From Cristatella mucedo (Eukaryota > Bryozoa > Phylactolaemata > Cristatellidae): a stretch of DNA of 64,000 nt. Of this stretch, positions 31,795 through 43,739 are shown in pieces. The stretch lies in the NCBI GenBank assembly GCA_009760855.2, contig WPIO01000061.1, positions 1,836,001 through 1,900,000 on the forward strand. Direction: 5' to 3'. Within the stretch, counting starts at the first letter, position 1; every line of letters starts with the position of its first letter. The notes beneath the pieces are model-generated. The model searched no databases, was not told where the DNA came from, and saw only the letters and a list, made by a program, of their open reading frames with translations. A program made the position numbers and the translations under genes.

Positions 31795-32690
31795 CGTCAG
31801 AGTCTGCAGCAGCAAATGAAGAACTGAATGCTTGCCATGCCGATATTTGATCCTGAATGTCGGAAAACATCCTGAAATTAAATGACGATTAAACTGAACT
31901 GCTGCTCATAGGACACCCTAAGCGTGTGGCTGGATTATAAGGCATTGCTGTTCTAATAGGCGATGCTACTGTGCAACCTTCACCACGTGCTCGTAATTTA
32001 GGTGTCGTGTTCGACTTTAGTGCTGTCCGGGAATGATTATTGAAATTCCCTTTTGGCTGGGCTGCCAAAGAAAGCTATTATGCCACTAAAGCGGACTATG
32101 AATATGGCTGCAAGGCTGGTCTTCAAGTCCCAGCGGTTTGAGCACGTGTCTTCTTTGCTGAAAGAGCTAGGATGGTTGCCGGTTGAACAAAAGATACAGA
32201 GCAAAGTTCTTACGCTGACCCACAAGGCCCGCCACGGCTTGGCTCCTTCGTACCTAGCTGAACTGCTGCATCAGTTTCAGCCCGTTCGAGCCCTCAGGTC
32301 CTGTGTGGACAATAAATTAGCTGTCCCATTCCTCCGCTTAAAGACGGTTGGGAACAGAAGCTTTAGCTCTGCAGGTCCTAGGCTGTGTAACTTGCTTCCA
32401 CAATTCTTACGTAACGACGACTACTCTCCTACTGCCGACTATGGCACATCTTTTTCTGCGGTCCTGAGATGCTACTTCTACGCTACTCACTACCTCAACT
32501 GCTCCCATGACTCTGCTATGCTTCCCACTTTCTCTTTGTTGCGTGAGACGAAGTCTGTTGGCTACTGAATGCGTACCGAAAGCCGCTTAGGCTGTGAGTA
32601 TGCTATACAAAACTCTCCTGCCTAACACCCACATGGTTTTTATGAGTTTGTGGGGTTACAGACATTGAGATACATTACATACATTGTAGT
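31795..32690 (+). mobile_element. LINE family B, internal deletion, 3' end intact
   Basis: Begins in the part after RT motif C (counterparts of LNACHADI and LKLNDD.TELLLIGHPKR), jumps to AARLVFKSQRFEHVSSLLKE, and then stays open to 32,568: LGWLPVEQKIQSKVLTLTHK, ARHGLAPSYLAELLHQFQP, LKTVGNRSFSSAGPRLCNLL. The 3' UTR follows and ends in ATACATTACATACATTG. Compared with the copy at 27,536 it gives the full C-terminal sequence of family B. Confidence 0.85.
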
Positions 32691-33175
32691 TTGTTCGCAC
32701 AGCAGAGAGCCAGCCGATGCCCAACACCGACAGTGTATTCCCAATGCATGGAGCCCAAGAGCACACTGCTCCCCTCAGCCCCTGCCCTCACATGACTCCC
32801 CTCACCTTGTCAACTCCGATGACTCATCGACCACAACTGTGCACCGGCCGACCCTGATGGTGAATCCACCATCTGGCCACCAGCTGGTTACTCGCCTGTG
32901 TCCATACCACATCACAGGCTGACCACAGCTGTGCAGGGGCCCCTCTTGTTGGTGCTTCTAAAAGCTCACCAGTGGCTTATCAGAGGAGCCAGCATACAAT
33001 ACAGGCATACGAACTACATGCTCCCTTGACCTTACGGTCACAAGTCAGGAGCCTGCACACAATACATACATGCATACGTACATACGAACTACATACTACC
33101 TCGATCTTAAGGTCACAAGTTTGCAGCACCAACACATGTAACTGCAAGGTACAGAGCAGCAATTAGCAAGCCTAT
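32691..33175. other. No gene; short two-copy direct repeat
   Basis: Blocks ATACGAACTACATGCTCCCT with GACCTTACGGTCACAAGT (33,007-33,046) and ATACGAACTACATACTACCT with GATCTTAAGGTCACAAGT (33,083-33,121) are a diverged tandem pair about 76 bp apart. Nothing else recognised. Confidence 0.55.
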
Positions 33176-33179
33176 CCAG

Positions 33180-34113
33180 TCAGGACATAGTCGTCGTACC
33201 GGCGGGAAGTATCACAGCTCGCCTGGGCCACTGTACTGGTTCAGCCCTGTCCCGTTCAGGTGCAGGGGGCGCCTCTTCCTGCCCTGGTACGAGACGCAAG
33301 TCGGACACGTGGCGAAGCACACCGTCCATCTCAATTCCCACGTCCTGGCCCTCACTTTTTACCGTGCCCTCGGGCCACTCGGTCGTGCAAAGCGCGCCGG
33401 CAGGCTTCACAAGGACTCGCTGGCCGACCGCATATTGAGCAGTCCTCGGGCCCTGATCTGTCTGTGCACTGAAGAGGGGGCTTTTCCACTCATAGGCGAA
33501 CAGCCTTCTGCAGGGCACCGATTCCTCGTGCAACCCGGCTGTTGGCATGATGTAGTACCAATACACCATCATCAGGACGTTCTTGCCCGTGCGAGCCGCC
33601 ATTCCCTTGATGGTCCTGTGGTTTCGCTCAACGATGCCATTGCCGGAGGTTTTATAGGCGCAACAGTATATGGGCTCCATGCCCCAACGGTCGCAAAGAC
33701 AGCGAAGAGCTGTTGAGCGAAAGCTCGCACCGTTGTCCATGAGCAGCTGCTGCGGAGGACCAAGCTCCCTAAAAATTTCGCCCAGATTTTGCACCAAAGA
33801 GTCTTCTTCCTCGTCGGGTATTCGCCTCCAAATAGCGAAACGGCTCGGCCCAGTATCTACCACGGTCAGATACTTTTGGCCCTTGAAATGCGTTACGTCG
33901 CAGGCCAGGCGCTGCCAATGCTCGCTTATATCCAGTACGCCTGCACTCCATGTGACTGGTGCAGGATCGATCGACTTGCAACGAGGGCAAGCCTTCACGA
34001 CGGCTTCGACCTCCTTCCGCCGGATAGTAGCTTTCGGGTGGCACATTTTGGCAAGGTACAGTGTCCTGTCAACTCCAAAGTGGTGAAGGCTGTGGAAACT
34101 CTTTAGGTCGACG
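33180..34113 (-). pseudogene. Gypsy-type retrotransposon integrase, C-terminal pol fragment
   Basis: An open minus-strand frame of about 310 residues. N-terminal HHCC zinc-binding domain: [20 protein letters not shown] then CPRCKSIDP. Core: LACDVTHFKGQKYLTVVDTG (first Asp), LLMDNGASFRSTALRCLCDR (second Asp), YKTSGNGIVERNHRTIKGMA (Glu), the D,D(35)E triad of retroviral-type integrases, which insert element DNA into the genome. The C-terminal ~90 residues hold a small beta-rich tail (VGQRVLVKPAG, GIEMDGVLRHVSDLRLVPGQ). The frame is uninterrupted and all three acidic residues are present, but no protease, RT or RNase H precedes it: the element is cut at a (TA)n tract at 34,136. No LTR was found next to it. 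Confidence 0.85.
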
Positions 34114-34132
34114 CCGACCGCCGGCGAAGACG

Positions 34133-34404
<272 letters not shown>

Positions 34405-34732
34405 ACAACCCAAAAAGTCTTTCAGCACCGGCTCTTCCTAGCCCAACGCTCCTGGCAGTATAAGTTTCCTGAATGTTCAGGGGCAGCTCAGACTCTGTCG
34501 ACCTTACGCGACCTTTCACGGGAACTACTTTCTTCTCGCCGTCTTCATTTGCAGCTCGCCAGGCTTTCATCTCTTCGCTGCTAGGGGATGGATAGAAAGG
34601 CATGTTTTTCTTACTATTTTCGAAACTTCTGCTCCTACAGCTAAGTACAAGCGTACTCACAAGACCCACTAAGTCTGTTTCCCTACAGTAGACTTGGCAA
34701 TTACATGCCGGGCACCGAGCGTAAGCCATCAA
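34405..34732 (-). pseudogene. Mutator-like transposase N-terminal fragment
   Basis: The minus frame reads [43 protein letters not shown] and, near the end, [20 protein letters not shown] followed by RLFGLL. A CxxC pair, a GL.S.L.L.C strand, S.K, then N....AR.VG.G...L..L..LL is the order seen in the Mutator-like transposase domain common in arthropod and other invertebrate genomes. The frame then runs into the (TA)n tract, where the catalytic part should follow, so only the N-terminal ~110 residues remain. Upstream in-frame codons ([10 protein letters not shown]) extend to a stop near 34,765. Recognition is by pattern memory, not search. Confidence 0.55.
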
Positions 34733-34769
34733 AGCAGTAGCCAGCGTGGCAAAATCAAAATTACGGTTT

Positions 34770-35315
34770 CAGGGCAGAAAATTATCACCCGCTTGCTCTT
34801 CGTCTTTCCCTACCCATCGTGTTTCGGCGTCTGCGTGGCGACAGCACTCGCGGGTCTAACCGGCAATAGCCTTTACACGCGGTCGTCCACTTTCTGAGGG
34901 CCGTTCGATTCTTTTACGCTACTCACCGAAGCTCATTCTTTTACCAGAGTTACATCACAGCCTGTACACACAGCACCATCTGTGCAATTCCCAATAGTAT
35001 AAGAACGACGCGAGCGTTGCATTGTACACTTGCAAGCTTGTAGGAGAACATCCAACACGCATCCGTTCGATGAAATGGTGTCTGAAGCAACATGTCGAAA
35101 GTGTATGTTGAATTGCCGGGATGCATTGGGCTCAAAGAATGATCTCCATAGCAAGCTGTTTGCGGCTTTCCGTGCCCCCGTTAATGCGATAGCTTTAGAG
35201 CCGTCCGTCTTTATTACTTATGGTTTAGTCGTGATCCCATTATCTTAGGATCTTCGATGGAAAAACTTACAGGCAAGGAACTAAATGCATTAATAGGCTC
35301 TGTAGGTGATGCTAC
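34770..35315. other. No gene recognised; possibly more of the transposon
   Basis: Opposed open frames at 34,933-35,154 (minus, with C.C and CTGC motifs) and 35,030-35,248 (plus) overlap. Neither can be tied to a family, though the place next to the transposase fragment makes transposon origin likely. Confidence 0.35.
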
Positions 35316-35520
35316 TGTACCCATGCTAGGTTTTTTTGGCTGGGACCGGACGGCTGTAATGATGGTAAGGGCCACCGGCATTGCCTGGGTCGGACCGACG
35401 ACACGGCCGGATGTGCAGTGACTAGAGGTCACCAGCGAGGCTCTTGGGAAGGGGAAGTTGGCCGAGAAAGACGTGGTGTTGGAAGCTCCCGGTTTCGCCG
35501 AGTTATGCACCTAGTAGCAC
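35316..35520 (+). mobile_element. LTR-like fragment
   Basis: Starts TGTACCCATGCTAGG and shares with 13,249-13,440 the blocks GGCTGGGACC, GCCACCGGCAT (mutated), GAGGTCACCAG, GGGGAAGTTGGCC and GCCGAGTTATGCACCT, after which homology ends. The sequence from 35,520 to 35,760 (GC-richer, CAGCAGCACCTGCTGCAGCA palindrome near 35,645) may be another part of the element or its target. Confidence 0.5.
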
Positions 35521-36150
35521 CAGAATCACAGCAACAGAATGCACGAACTCGTGGTGTGAGTGGGTTAGATGGCCCCTCCTGAGCGCAGGGCAAGCCGAGC
35601 AGAGAAACGCGTAAGGCGGAGAGGGCAAACGTGGCAGCAGCACCTGCTGCAGCAGCAAGGCAATTCGAAATAGCCAGCTTTGATACTCCAACCTACAGTA
35701 GGGGTCTGTAGATGCGAGCGCCCTAACAGTGGGAGCTGCTAGCAAACACTAATATTAGCCCATTGACCAACCTCATTTTATTCAAATTGTCGTAGGCCTG
35801 AGAAGCTATTACCCTGGTTGCCGATGCTGCAACAGCAACTCCGTAATAGAATAATAAAAATATACTTAATAAAGGGCCCTCAAAGGGTTCAATCTCTTTC
35901 TCGGCGTTGTACATTTGCAGTAAAGGGATATTTAACTGAGTCATAAATCCGTAATTTACAAAAAGCGCAAGAGCTCTATTAGTTTAATCTCAAAAGTAAA
36001 ATTTCTCAAAATACGACCAAAATGTGTGCAAACTCTGGGCACGTAGATGCAGGCGTGTTTTCGTGTGTGTGTGAGAGAGAGAGAAGTTCGTCTCTAACAC
36101 TCCTTTACGGCACACTTCCCGATGCAATGTATGCTGTCAAAACCTTTTAG
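35521..36150. other. No gene recognised
   Basis: Contains a CAGCAGCACCTGCTGCAGCA near-palindrome and a (GT)n-(GA)n microsatellite at 36,064-36,085. Open frames at 35,503-35,944 (minus) unsupported. One ~70-bp piece (35,845-35,935) has ATAATAAAAATATACTTAAT followed by AAAGGGCCCTCAAAGGGTTC, a very decayed minus-strand LINE A tail. Confidence 0.45.
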
Positions 36151-36151
36151 G

Positions 36152-36640
36152 CTAATAATAATAATGTACTTGATAAAGCGACCTCAAAGAACTTAATCTC
36201 TTTCTAGGCGCTTTACATTGGCTGCAAAGGGAAATGCAAGTGAATGGTAAGTTAAATCATGCTTGAAAAAAAAAAATAATAATAACTTGGTTATGGGTGA
36301 CATGCACAGGGTCAGCATGCGAATGTAGTTAGTGGCAGCATTCTTAGTGTCAGCATGCATAAGCACATGAAGGACTAATCACACGGACCCACTACATGCT
36401 GTCTTAAATAGGTGTGTTTACAAGTTTCTTTTACATGTGGTCAGGTCAGGGGATGTTCTGACACAGGTCGAGACGAAGTTCCAGGCTTTCGGAGCATACA
36501 AACTAGATGCATGGTCTGCAAAGGATTTAAGGTTTATACGAGGTATTTGTAGACTGTTGGATTCCTAAAAGAGGGTGGTATGATGCTTGGCCTGATGAGG
36601 GAGTATGTCGGAGGGATAGGCTGGAGCAAGTTGTCAAGCC
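36152..36640 (-). mobile_element. LINE family A, 3' end (minus)
   Basis: Tail (TAA)n at 36,152-36,163, then the hairpin (AAAGCGACCTC...TAGGCGCTTTACATT), 3' UTR and antisense of the C-terminal codons up to the SYAPKAWN and FRTAF blocks. Frames are broken. Confidence 0.85.
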
Positions 36641-36846
36641 TCATTGACAGCCTCATTGACTTTATGTGTGCTATAGGCAATACTCCTGATTAAATCTCGC
36701 TTAGGGCTTACACATTTTTAGTTATAGAGGAATAGAAGTTACATACTTTATATGCTGTATGCCCAATGGGTAATCAAAATTCACCTCCACATTATTAAAA
36801 TAAACCTTCCAGGCTGTCCACCATAACGACAAGACCGAAAAGTGTG

Positions 36847-37626
36847 TTAAGTTTATTTTCAGCTTCATAGCATAGCTAAAAATCGGGCTTGTTTAGATAA
36901 GGATATCACGTCCAAGTTGCTCCATGCATTGGTAACATCCCATCTCGACTTCTGCAACTCAATGCTTACTGGCGCACCGACATGTAACATCAAGCGATTG
37001 CAGATGGTGCAAAAACTTTACAGCTAGGCTTGTCTGTCGTGAGCTTCGCAGTTGCCACATTACTCCACTTCTCGCCGACCTGCACTGGCTACCAGTCAAG
37101 CAACGAATTGACTTCAAGGTTTCATCGCTCACTCTTAGGTCACTTCATTTTTTAGCTCCAGCCTATCTCTCAGACATAATCCCTCATCAGGCCAAGCATC
37201 GTACCACCCTCTTTTCGGAATCCAACAGTCTACAAATACGCTGTACAAACCTCATATCCTGTAAACCGTTCATTTAGTTCGTATGCTCCCAAACCTGGTA
37301 CTCCCTCTCGAACTGCGTCAGAACATCTCCTGACCTGACCAAGTTTAAAATGAATTTAAAATCACACATATTCAGGACAGCATTTAGTGGGTTCCTGTGA
37401 TTTGTCCTTCATGTGCTTATAGGTGCTGACACTGTGCATGCTGCCACTAATCACATTTGCATGCTGACCCTGTGCATGTCACCCCTAACCATGTTATTCA
37501 TTTTGTTTGTTTGTCAAGCATGATTTTACTTACCATTCATTTACATTTCCCTTTGCAGCAAATGTAAAGCGCCTAGAAAGAGATTACATTCTCAGAGGGC
37601 GCTTTATAAGTGTATTATTATTATTA
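36847..37626 (+). mobile_element. LINE family A, 5'-truncated
   Basis: Begins at the FSFIA.LKIGLV.IRIS counterpart of SAYFQLHNIAKI, continues through LLHALVTSHLDFCNSMLTGA and ends with the 3' UTR, hairpin and ATTATTATTATT tail. Several point changes and a frameshift near 37,010. Confidence 0.87.
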
Positions 37627-38138
37627 AGTTAGTATTCAAAATTGCACGTATTGATAATCGCAAAATCTATTGAACTGGTCTAGCCAGCGCTTGTAAACGC
37701 TATAGAAGATAGAAAATCTGAGACCATTGTCACTAACTTGTTCTCTCCACCAAACTCAGTACTGCAGATCAATCCTGCCTCATAAATGAAAAGACGTTTC
37801 TGCACTGCATAAATATTGGAGTGTAGTTTTTTGAAGTAAGTACGGCAGTGGTCGTAGTTTTACGAACACTCAATGAATGGCGGGTGAGTTTGTCCTAGCC
37901 TCTTAACATCACCACAATGACGACAACTGAAGAGAAACGATAGGAGTAGTAAAAGCAAAGGTCAGCTGATTCAGTAGCCGTATTCGTACAATGGCATATT
38001 TGACTGAGCAGTTGTTAGCTCTGCTTTCAAGGTGCAATAAAGGACTGCCTGCAACGGCAGAATTAGAACGTACATAGTGAAATAACTTCTGTAATTTAAT
38101 AGACATTATCTAGCTAAATTATCTACCTATGTTTGAAG
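37627..38138. other. No gene recognised
   Basis: Unique AT-rich sequence between two LINE A copies. Confidence 0.45.
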
Positions 38139-38872
38139 CCAAGTTGTTCCATGCATTCGTGACATCCCGTCTCGACTTCTGCAACTCACTGCTTACTGGC
38201 CTACCAGCATGTGCGATCAGGCGATTGCAGCTGGTGCAAAACTCCGAAGCTAGGCTTGTCTGTCGTGAGCGTCGCAGTTGCCACATTACTCCACTTCTCG
38301 CCGACCTGCACTGGCTACCAGTCAAGCAACGGATTGACTTCAAGGTTTTGTCGCTCACTTTCAGGTCCCTTCATTCTATCGCTCCAGCCTATCTGTCAGA
38401 TATACTACCTTATCATGCCAAGCATCGTACCACCGCTTTTTGGAATCCGACAGTCTAGAAATACCTCTTACAAACCTTAAATCCTTTGGAGACTGTGCAT
38501 TTAGTTCGTATGCTCCCAAAGCTTGGAAATCCCTACCGACCTGCGTCAGAACATCCCCTGACCTGACCACATTTAAAAGGAACCTAAAAACACACCTGTT
38601 TAGGACAGCATTTAGTGGGTCCCTCTGATTCGTCCTTGATGTGCTTATGCGATCTGACACTGTGCATGCTGCCACTAACCACATTTTCATGCTGACCCTG
38701 TGCATGTCACCCCTAACCATATTATTCATTTCGTTTGTTTTTTAAGCATGATTTTACTTACCATTCAATTGCATTTCACTTTACCGCAAATGTAAAGCGC
38801 CGAGAGAGAGATTATGTTCTCTGAGAGCGCTTTATCCTGTGAATTATTATTATTTTATTATTATCTTCAAAG
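38139..38872 (+). mobile_element. LINE family A, 5'-truncated
   Basis: Starts at the KLFHAFVTSRLDFCNSLLTG position. Frame open to a frameshift near 38,430, then LKSFGDCAFSSYAPKAWKSL to FRTAFSGSL and a stop at 38,628. The 3' UTR, hairpin and tail (ATTATTATTATTTTATTATTA) follow. Confidence 0.9.
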
Positions 38873-39107
38873 GCTCCAGCATCAGCTGATGCACCAGTAA
38901 CTAATAACTATCAACTATTTGGTAGCAGCCTACCTTCAGCTGTTGTTCTCACAGTGGAGCGCTTCTAGTTTTATGCTATTGTCACAATGGATGCAATGGC
39001 TACTGATGGCTATGCCTACAATGCCTACCTGATCACAGATGATATGGCCATTCAAAACAAACAAGTAGAAACCGTTGCTGTCAAGATTTTCCGTGAGTCC
39101 GGTTCCC

Positions 39108-39246
39108 GGTGAGCCGTAATAGCACACCAGATAAGGGGTTTGCTTTTCACGATCTCGGTCCTGAGGTCGTGGGTTTGAATCCTGCAGTAATTGAATCTTC
39201 ATCGCTGCTACCAGCGGTAGTGATAACCGTCTAGTCTCTGCTGTCC
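39108..39246 (+). mobile_element. tRNA-derived SINE, copy 4
   Basis: TAGCACACCAGATAAGGG, GGTCCTGAGGTCGTGGGTTT, GAATCCTGCAG, then ATCGCTGCTACCAGCGG and GTGATAACCG. Matches copy 2 with clear divergence; no tail. Confidence 0.75.
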
Positions 39247-39249
39247 GAT

Positions 39250-40479
39250 GATCCTCCAAGCTGGCTTGCTTGTACCTCGCCAGGCTCCACGGAGTATCTT
39301 GAGCGACATGCGCTTGAAGGGCCTTGCTCGTTGGTCTCTTCTTCAGTACTATCGTCTTCGTCCTCCCTGACATTGTAGTTTGGCCACGCCTACTTACTAT
39401 TCGTCGTCAGAAGGTGAACATGAAGGTATACCTGCGACTAAATATGACCAGTTTTACTCCTGCTGAATATAAGTAGAGTAATAACAATACCGTGGATATT
39501 TTATTCGAGTAAAAATACTTTGGCGGAATTTAAATCCAGAGTATACTTGTATTTTACCTTTTTTGGTTCTTCTGGCTTAACAAGTTGAACATGCTCGCCA
39601 TTTTGATTGAAAGCATACTTTTCGTCGACCAATCACTATGCACATATTCAAACGAGTGCTAAATAATGTCGAGGTCCACCCAGGCAGGTGCACTTTTGTG
39701 AGACGTTTGGAAGTCATTTAGTCGTAACTGCACCTGCAGAGAATGCATACGGTCAAATCATTCATAATTAGTTGGTTACCCTATATGCACACTTGAGGCG
39801 TAGTACTTAGCCAGTACCCCAGTCCGGCCATCCAAACACCCATATAGTATCTATTTTAGTGGATGTCCCAAGGGTGCTTCTACAAGACCATGCATACAAC
39901 ATAGCAATACTATAAGGCACGTGTAGATGTAGGACGTACTCGTTCTTCACATTCTGTGGACATTCAGCACAGGAGAAAAACTACCCGAGGGGTGGGCACA
40001 AAGTTCAGACTAGCCCAATGGAGGAACCTTCTGGACTTTAATGAAACTAGGTCTAGGATATCCTGACGCTAGCCATGTGGAGCTGCCGGCGGAGAGGAGC
40101 TTCTTCGCCTGGCAGCCGCTAGACGTGCTCGGGTGCCAGGTTTCGCGGTAGGCATGGCTACTCTGCTTTGACTGGTTATAGGCTCTGTCATTCTGCTTGT
40201 CCTGGCACTGTCTGCCGGCTCGGCGGCAACTAGTGCATCGCGAGAGCTTCTGGCACCGGAAGCTTATGCTATTTTTCTATAGGTCACCGACGAAAAGAAC
40301 ATGGCACAAGAAAAGGCTCAGCCCACTCAAACTGCATGATCACTTTCGGCATCAGCAGTGTAAAAAAATGCCGCGTTGCTAAGCCCTTCCACACCGTTGA
40401 AGAGTATGTCATTATTGTCGGGCTCTAACTGGCCATAGTTTAGGTCGTCCTTTCTAATGATAATGATAACACTCGACCG
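39250..40479. other. No gene recognised
   Basis: Unique sequence; short frames only. A GC-richer patch at 40,070-40,260 shows no domain. Confidence 0.45.
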
Positions 40480-42975
40480 GAGTTTTTCTTATGCAACGGA
40501 ACTTTATTATTACCAATTATACCAAATCCTGCCTATCGGATATCACGCTGCTTGCATTCGACCTACAATGTGTGCACTACTCCTATAAAATCACGTGCAA
40601 ACTGCGAAGATTCAAGACGCTTAACTCTTATGATGTCGTGCGAGAATCACTGCCTCGTCTCCGCTGATAAGTATGGCTCTGCTAATCACCCCTTACTAAA
40701 AATCTTCACTAGTAGATTGCTGCAACACGACAATCTCTAATAAGCTCGACAGTTTGCAACTCTGACTGAGTGAACTAAGGGCTCTCTCCCAGGCGGCCTA
40801 TGGCTTACAACAGACATTGAACTAGCTAGGTCTCCTAAGCACAAGCTTGAACAAGCATGCAAAATATTGGGGCTGACGACATCGACATAATATGACGGAC
40901 ATCGACATAATACGCGGACTAATTTAGGTAAAATCAATTGATCCAACTAAAGGCTAAGCCTAGCTTTTATAAATACACTTTTAAACACCATATGCAAAAT
41001 CCAAAAATGCTGATGTTGACGATCAACCATCTCCTCAAGTAGTTAACGTCTCCCATTTTAGCTCATTTCCTAGCAATCCTTGTGACGATCCGAGCTAATT
41101 GCTTCTCCAGCTCCTTTGTCCAGAAGACAGGCCACATCAGGAAGCTCCATCCCTACGATAGCGGCATCTCCGGTAGAATGGAGAATGCTGTCTCGTAACT
41201 CCATGCGGTACCTCAATGTCTACATTCAAGGTCACAAGTGACCTATTCCTAGAGTTAAGATCCCTATCAAATAAGATAAAATATTCCTATAGAATATGTT
41301 CCCCGTCCTTTTTCTACGGTGCTGGAATACATAAATATCATCAATAATATGGCATTCGCATCAGGTCATGTCGAAGCACATCTCAACTAGGCTGCAGTGA
41401 GGCCACAATTAAAGAAACAAACAGTGGATCAAGAGCGCTTGAGCTGCTACCACCCACTCTCACTTTATCATTCCTATTAAAAACGCTGCAATGAGTTTTG
41501 GCAGAGCATCTATACACTTTTATTGAAACTTGAAACCTTTCTACTTAGTTCCAGTCTAGTTTTTATGGCTAATCACTTTCCGAGTCAGCATTGCTTGTAG
41601 TTTAAAACGAGCTACGTAGACATGCATAATTGGCTAGCTTATTTGTGCTTTTTACTCAATATTTCTGCAGCTTTTGATGCTATCGATCAGGAAATCCTTT
41701 ATGAGCATCTCTCATCTCGCTTGGGCATTATTGGCGCTGCATTGCCATGATTTAGGTTTAATATAAGTGGGAGAATCCAGAGTATCGATGTGAAATGACA
41801 AATGTCATCCGGAAAGGCTGTGAAATATGGCCTACCTCATGACTCCGTGCTTTATCCTGCTATTTCCGCGGTTTATAGGGTTCCTTTCCCGACGAGACTG
41901 CCAAGCTCTATGTGGGCATGCCGACAATGTGCATGTGACTTATGATCATGCTATTCTTGAAGTTAATTGAGCATGGTATTACTAACCATTCGATCGTGTT
42001 TCATTGCTCAAATATTTCCTAAACCCTAAACCCTAAACCCTAAACCCTAAACCCTAAACCCTAAACAACCCTAAACCCTAAACCCTAAACAACCCTAAAC
42101 AACCCTAAACCCTAAACAACCCTAAACCCTAAACCCTAAACCCTAAACCCTAAACCCTAAACCCTAAACCCTAAACAACCCTAAACAACCCTAAACAACC
42201 CTAAACAACCCTAAACCCTAAACCCTAAACAACCCTAAACAACCCTAAACAACCCTAAACCCTAAACCCTAAACAACCCTAAACAACCCTAAACAACCCT
42301 AAACAACCCTAAACCCTAAACAACCCTAAACCCTAAACAACCCTAAAACCCTAAGCAACCCTAAAACCCTAAGCAACCCTAAAACCCTAAGCAACCCTAA
42401 AACCCTAAACCCTAAACCCTAAACAACCCTTAAACCCTAAACTACGCTAAACAACCCTTAAACCCTAAACTACGCTAAACAACCCTTAAACCCTAAACTA
42501 CCCTAAACAACCCTAAACCCTAAACAACCCTAAACCCTAAACAACCCTAAACAACCCTAAACCCTAAACAACCCTAAACAACCCTAAACCCTAAACAACC
42601 CTAAACAACCCTAAACCCTAAACAACCCTAAGCAACCCTAAACCCTAAACAACCCTAAACAACCCTAAACCCTAAACAACACCCTAAATCCTAAACAACC
42701 CTAAACCCTAAACGACCCTAAACCCTAAACAATCCTAAACCCTAAGCCCTAAACCCTAAACAACCCTAAACCCTAAACCCGAAACAACCCTAAGCCCTAA
42801 ACCCGAAACAACCCTAACCCTAAACCCTAAACCCGAAACAACCCTAAACCCGAAACAACCCTAAACCCTAAACAACCCTAAACCCTAAACAACCCTAAAC
42901 TCGTGCCAGGTGTGCCTGGAAAGAGATTGACTTCTCTGAGGGCATTTTATCAGACGCATTATTTTTTATTATTAG
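40480..42975 (+). mobile_element. LINE family A, long but strongly decayed, interrupted by telomere-like repeats
   Basis: Collinear with the copy at 9760-13084 from the endonuclease end (TTTATTATTACCAATTATAC, CTTATCGGATATCAC) through the linker (MQNPKMLMLTINHLLK) and RT finger and motif A region (FDAIDQEILYEHLSSRLGII) to motif B (KYGLPHDSVL). A large deletion then leads into the 3' UTR (GCATGCCGACAATGTGCATG). At 42,018 the 3' UTR is broken by the CCCTAAA array and resumes at 42,901 with GGAAAGAGATTGACTTCTCT and an ATTATTTTTTATTATTA tail. Very many stops; an old copy. Confidence 0.85.
42018..42900. repeat. Interstitial telomere-like array, CCCTAAA / CCCTAAACAA
   Basis: About 883 bp made of two monomers, CCCTAAA (7 bp; TTTAGGG on the other strand) and CCCTAAACAA (10 bp), in mixed order. 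Local higher-order units occur: CCCTAAAACCCTAAGCAA repeated about four times around 42,335-42,400, a unit with ACAACCCTTAAACCCTAAAC and TACGCTAA repeated near 42,420-42,490, and CCCGAAACAA variants at 42,775-42,860. The array lies inside the 3' UTR of a LINE A copy. Confidence 0.97.
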
Positions 42976-43103
42976 AGCTATTTTGCATATCATCCTTGTT
43001 TAACCTGCTTAATGGAGGCCTCAGACTATAGCCACTCTAGAATCATGAAGCCTGTTTACGGCACTAGAAATACGTATTCCTGAAGGATTAGATCTGTTGT
43101 ATG

Positions 43104-43141
<38 letters not shown>

Positions 43142-43149
43142 TGTGTATG

Positions 43150-43237
<88 letters not shown>

Positions 43238-43238
43238 T

Positions 43239-43303
<65 letters not shown>

Positions 43304-43329
43304 TGTGTTTGTGTGTGTGTGAGTGTGTT

Positions 43330-43393
<64 letters not shown>

Positions 43394-43739
43394 CTGGGGA
43401 AAAAAGACCAATTGGAAAAGAGCAATTGGTAGAAATGGTAAGAGAATGGTAAGAAATGGTAGAGAAATGGTAAGTGCATACTTACTAGATTTAACCTGCT
43501 CTTCGTTATTATATCCAGATTATGCACAAGATCGAGCGATGAGCAATGTACTAGTTCACACCCATTACGGCCATCGTTCGGGAGCCATGCATCAAACTAT
43601 TGTGAGGTGAAGCGGATAAAGAAGCCGGCATATCGCCAACATTGCCTGATGTTTGGTGGTAGAATTAATCCATGAAAGAACATTTCCGCCCCAGGTCGGA
43701 GCTTTCAAGTAATATGTATTCTGGTTGGTCTAATTTATT
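42976..43739. repeat. (TG)n microsatellite and flanks
   Basis: (TG)n with sparse GTGAGTGTGT and GTATGC interruptions fills 43,102-43,388. Just after it a short tandem block of AGAAATGGTAAGAGAATGGT type lies at 43,429-43,472. No coding sequence; long frames through the tract are artefacts. Confidence 0.95.

Noticed and set aside
33260-34106. Plus-strand frames opposite the integrase
   Set aside because: Shadows; the minus frame has all integrase motifs.
35030-35248. Cys-containing plus frame as a zinc-finger gene
   Set aside because: Only one loosely spaced Cys set (CRKCMLNC), overlapped by a frame on the other strand; near transposon debris.
42018-42900. CRISPR-like or satellite array
   Set aside because: Units are only 7-10 bp with no spacers; the monomer is telomere-like.
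43021-43610. Long HTHTHT / VCVCVC frames
   Set aside because: Translation of the (TG)n tract in several frames; no codon bias or homology.
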